This document shows, in pieces, positions 10,702 to 12,521 of a DNA stretch of 12,521 nucleotides. The stretch covers positions 1-12,521 of the forward strand of contig DASWIZ010000011.1 of assembly GCA_036397395.1 (NCBI GenBank), read 5' to 3'. Each line of letters starts with the position of its first letter. The first letter of the stretch is position 1. Source of the stretch: DASRUP01 sp036397395. Lineage in GTDB: Bacteria; Patescibacteriota; Minisyncoccia; Minisyncoccales; UBA10102. The position numbers and the translations under genes were made by a program. Below the pieces are notes generated by a model. The model was given only the letters and a program-made list of their open reading frames with translations, searched no databases and had not been told where the DNA came from.

Positions 10702-11228
10702 GGAAAAACGAAAACAATTTTGCATACATCGACGGTGCCAATCTCTACAGGGGTATAATGGGTTTAGGGTGGGAGTTGAATTATCGAAGATTCCGAGTAT
10801 GGCTGCGCGAGAAATATGCCGTGCAGACAGCGTATCTTTTTATCGGCCTTATACCCAAGTACAAGGAGCTTTATAGATATTTGCAGGAAACGGGATTTAC
10901 TCTTGTGTACAAAGAGGTGGTGTATGATGGCGATGGCAAAGCGAAAGGTAACTGCGATGCTGATTTGGTGCTTAATATTGTCCGCGATGCGTATGAAGAA
11001 AAATTTGACAAGGCCGTAATAGTATCAAGCGACGGAGATTTTGCAGGATTGATCGCATTTCTCAAGGAACGTTCGAGACTGCTTGTCGTACTGTCCCCGC
11101 ACCCGAAAGAGAAGTGTTCCATATTGATTAAACGAACTGGAGCGCCGATATCCTATATCCATGACCAGCGGACAATACTGTCGCGCACCCAAAAAGAAAA
11201 AGTCCCCGATGGGGACGGAACCCCATAA
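10698..11228 (+). CDS. NYN/LabA-family PIN-like nuclease
   Basis: A 176-residue protein of the NYN (DUF88/LabA-like) group, PIN-fold predicted RNases. The conserved acidic set is present: D12 and N15 in 'AYIDGANLYRGI', D87 and D89 in 'KGNCDADLVLNIV', and D112 and D114 in 'VIVSSDGDFAGLI'. There is no signal peptide or membrane segment, so it acts in the cytoplasm. The start ATG overlaps the stop of the truncated C-subunit frame (ATGA at 10698-10701); an AGGAG lies 20 bases upstream, too far for a normal Shine-Dalgarno site, so translation probably depends on ribosomes finishing the short frame. The gene separates the two transketolase subunit genes, and its last codons form a terminator. The RNA target is unknown; roles in RNA turnover or defence are both possible. 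Confidence 0.85.
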   Translation: MRKNENNFAYIDGANLYRGIMGLGWELNYRRFRVWLREKYAVQTAYLFIGLIPKYKELYRYLQETGFTLVYKEVVYDGDGKAKGNCDADLVLNIVRDAYEEKFDKAVIVSSDGDFAGLIAFLKERSRLLVVLSPHPKEKCSILIKRTGAPISYIHDQRTILSRTQKEKVPDGDGTP

Positions 11229-11238
11229 GGGTCTTTTT
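11197..11238 (+). terminator. Terminator at the end of the NYN gene
   Basis: AAAAAG (11197-11202) pairs with CTTTTT (11233-11238), and CCC (11204-11206) with GGG (11229-11231) after a T-T mismatch. An inner hairpin GTCCCC-GAT-GGGGAC (11202-11207 with 11211-11216) or a shorter ACCC/GGGT stem just before CTTTTT is an alternative. It overlaps the last ten codons of the NYN gene and separates it from the C-subunit gene. Confidence 0.6.
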
Positions 11239-11316
11239 CGTGGGTATATTTTAGTATAGCAAACCACAAATAATTGTCAATAGCTAGCATGAATAGAAAG
11301 AGAGCTTTAGAGAAGG

Positions 11317-11322
11317 TATAAT
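11317..11322 (+). promoter_or_regulatory. -10 box of the transketolase C-subunit gene
   Basis: A perfect TATAAT in the context GGTATAAT, 7 bases before the ATG at 11330. The -35 region (TAGAAA at 11294-11299, 17-base spacing) is poor. The gene therefore appears to have its own leaderless promoter, unlike the usual coupled arrangement with the N-subunit. Confidence 0.5.
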
Positions 11323-11329
11323 ACAAAGT

Positions 11330-12298
11330 ATGCAATATAACCTAGCGAAAAACTATTTGAGTGAGAATGTAGAGATAAAGAAAATTCGGGATGGGTTGGG
11401 CCAGGGGATGGCAGAATTAGGCGCGGTAAAAAAAGACATGGTGGTGCTGGTGGCAGACACCATGGAAAGTTCGCGAGCGCATTTTTTTGGTGAGAAATTC
11501 CCGGAGCGCACTATCCAAGTGGGCGTGGCAGAGCAGAACTTAACCGGCATAGCGGCCGGGTTGGCGTACGAGGGTAAAGTACCCTATGTGGTAACGTACG
11601 CCGCTTTTTTGCTTGGCAGGGCATGGGAGCCCATACGTACCACTATTGCGTACCCTGAAAATCATGTAGTGTACGTGTCGTCGCACGCAGGCCTGGCTAC
11701 GGGGCAAGACGGCCCCACCCACCAGATGACAGAAGATATTGCCATTACGCGTTGTTTGCCCAATTTCACCGTGATAGCGCCCGCGGATTTTGAACAAGCG
11801 AAAAAAGCGGTGAAAGCCGCCTACGACTTGAAAGGGCCGGTGTACTTGCGCGGCGTGCGCGAAGGCACGCCTAATTTCACCACCGAGAAAACGCCGTTTG
11901 AGGTGGGCAAAGCCCAGGTTTTGCGCGAAGGGAAAGACGTTACTGCCATTGCTCACGGATACATGGTGTATTGGCTTTTGCAAATAGCGGAAGAATTGAA
12001 AGACGAGGTTTCTATAGAAGTGATAAACTTGCACACTATAAAGCCGTTGGACGGCAAAACTTTGTTGCAATCAGCGAAAAAGACCGGCAAAGTATTTTGC
12101 GCAGAAGACCACAATGTCATGGGCGGTATGGGCTCGGCAGTGGCAGAGTTCCTTGCGGAGAATCATCCCGTTCCTATGAAACTGCACGGTGTCTATGATC
12201 AATTCACCGAATCTGGCACTCCCAAAGACCTCTGGGCAAAATACAAGCTTGACAAACAGGGCGTACAGCAAATCTTAATGAATTTTGTAAAAAGATGA
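11330..12298 (+). CDS. tkt: Transketolase, C-terminal subunit
   Basis: A 322-residue subunit carrying the pyrimidine-binding and C-terminal domains of transketolase. Motifs: 'IRDGLGQGMAELG' (19-31), 'VGVAEQNLTGIAAGLA' (64-79) with E69, the glutamate that activates the TPP aminopyrimidine, 'SSHAGLATGQDGPTHQMTEDIA' region (117-138) with the conserved 'GxDGPTHQ', 'YLRGVREGTP' (about 172-181), and the transketolase C-terminal domain ('INLHTIKPLDGKTLLQSAKKTGKVF', 'EDHNVMGGMGSAVAEFLAE'). Together with the 283-residue N-subunit it makes a full-length enzyme of about 605 residues. A NYN gene and a terminator lie between the two halves, so equal production would need two separate promoters. Confidence 0.93.
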   Translation: MQYNLAKNYLSENVEIKKIRDGLGQGMAELGAVKKDMVVLVADTMESSRAHFFGEKFPERTIQVGVAEQNLTGIAAGLAYEGKVPYVVTYAAFLLGRAWEPIRTTIAYPENHVVYVSSHAGLATGQDGPTHQMTEDIAITRCLPNFTVIAPADFEQAKKAVKAAYDLKGPVYLRGVREGTPNFTTEKTPFEVGKAQVLREGKDVTAIAHGYMVYWLLQIAEELKDEVSIEVINLHTIKPLDGKTLLQSAKKTGKVFCAEDHNVMGGMGSAVAEFLAENHPVPMKLHGVYDQFTESGTPKDLWAKYKLDKQGVQQILMNFVKR

Positions 12299-12310
12299 AA
12301 AGAATTAACC

Positions 12311-12336
12311 AAAAAACCGCCTTTGGAGCGGATTCT
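12311..12336. terminator. Weak bidirectional terminator after transketolase
   Basis: CCGC (12317-12320) pairs with GCGG (12328-12331). On the minus strand the stem is followed by TTTTTT, a good terminator for transcription arriving from the right. On the plus strand only ATTCTT follows, so termination of the C-subunit transcript there would be weak. Confidence 0.4.
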
Positions 12337-12385
12337 TGGGATCTCACCTTACTGAAAAGACCGGACTTGTCAATCTGCTTCGGTA

Positions 12386-12449
12386 ATGTGCAAGCACATA
12401 TGGCGGTTTTCCCAGGAACAGGTAGAGTCCTGGGTATGTGTACCGCCAT
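12386..12449 (+). promoter_or_regulatory. Nested hairpins covering a start codon
   Basis: ATGTG/CACAT (12386-12390 with 12395-12399) is followed by a long structure: ATGGCGGT (12400-12407) pairs with ACCGCCAT (12442-12449), enclosing CCCAGGA (12411-12417) paired with TCCTGGG (12428-12434). CACATA (12395-12400) can alternatively pair with TATGTG (12435-12440). The outer stem includes the first two bases of the ATG at 12448. There is no U-tract, so this is not a terminator. Such stems over transposase start codons are known to limit translation of read-through transcripts; that use here is inferred. Confidence 0.55.
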
Positions 12450-12521
12450 GACAAAAACAATCAAAGAGGAGCGTTTAAGATGGGTCCTTCCCATCATCGC
12501 AAAAGAGGTAAAGCTTCTTGA
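12448..12521 (+). CDS. Probable transposase/integrase, 5' end only
   Basis: An ATG at 12448 opens a frame that stays open to the window edge and reads 'MTKTIKEERLRWVLPIIAKEVKLL'. This resembles the N-terminal helix-turn-helix region of IS481-like transposases ('ERLRWVLPIxxxEVKLxExA...'), which recur in this bacterial group. Only 24 codons are visible, so the catalytic domain cannot be checked. An alternative start at 12480 has a good Shine-Dalgarno site (AGAGGAG, 8 bases away) but its frame closes after 13 codons. A TGTCAAT at 12368-12374 could be close to the left end of the element. The start codon is inside a hairpin. Confidence 0.45.
   Translation, partial: MTKTIKEERLRWVLPIIAKEVKLL

Noticed and set aside
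12480..12521. 13-codon frame with a good Shine-Dalgarno site near the right edge
   Set aside because: It closes exactly at the window edge, and the overlapping frame from 12448 reads like a transposase N-terminus; a leader peptide cannot be excluded but is less likely.
1..12521. CRISPR arrays, rRNA and tRNA genes
   Set aside because: No regularly spaced repeats, no rRNA segments and no complete cloverleaf were found on either strand by reading.

Overview
The window looks like a chromosome segment of an ultra-small Candidate Phyla Radiation (Patescibacteria, Parcubacteria-like) bacterium. The evidence is the protein style: a transketolase split into two subunits, single-pass membrane proteins with PsbP-like domains, secreted proteins with DUF4430 domains, and start codons placed 6-11 bases after a -10 box. 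UGA is used as a normal stop in several genes, so this is the standard bacterial code and not the recoded code of Gracilibacteria/Absconditabacteria. The lineage is inferred from family resemblance only.

Layout. 1-860: a RelE-type toxin-antitoxin pair on the minus strand and a small hypothetical gene on the plus strand. 836-3760: a cobalamin riboswitch with its own promoter, followed by a tight three-gene operon. The first gene encodes a secreted protein that combines prenyltransferase-like alpha-hairpin repeats with a transcobalamin-like DUF4430 domain, the architecture of animal intrinsic factor and transcobalamin. The second encodes an Ig-like, C-terminally anchored membrane protein. The third encodes an N-terminally anchored DUF4430 protein. 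A strong terminator closes the operon, with a tiny convergent membrane-protein gene on the other strand. 3859-4988: rpiB and rpe. 5024-9731: an accessory island bounded by two paralogous PsbP-like membrane-protein genes. It holds a VapBC module, a patch of broken gene pieces (a repeat-protein tail, the 3' end of lepA with a frameshift, the 5' end of a DUF3800 gene), and a minus-strand operon of a small membrane protein, a secreted surface protein and a signal peptidase. 9732-12298: the two transketolase subunits, separated by a NYN-domain nuclease gene and a leftover first third of a second C-subunit gene. 12299-12521: a hairpin-rich stretch and what looks like the start of a transposase cut by the window edge.

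How it fits together. rpiB, rpe and the two transketolase genes form the non-oxidative pentose phosphate branch, an essential source of ribose phosphate in reduced genomes. The island and the NYN insertion appear to have split a once more compact locus.

The most interesting system is the riboswitch operon. A B12-sensing RNA sits directly upstream of a protein with intrinsic-factor-like domain order, which suggests a cell-surface corrinoid-capture system in an organism that probably cannot make B12. The riboswitch also has a readable switching logic: the same eight bases (GGAGGGGG) occur in the L13 kissing loop and in the Shine-Dalgarno site, and one CCCTCC segment can pair with either.
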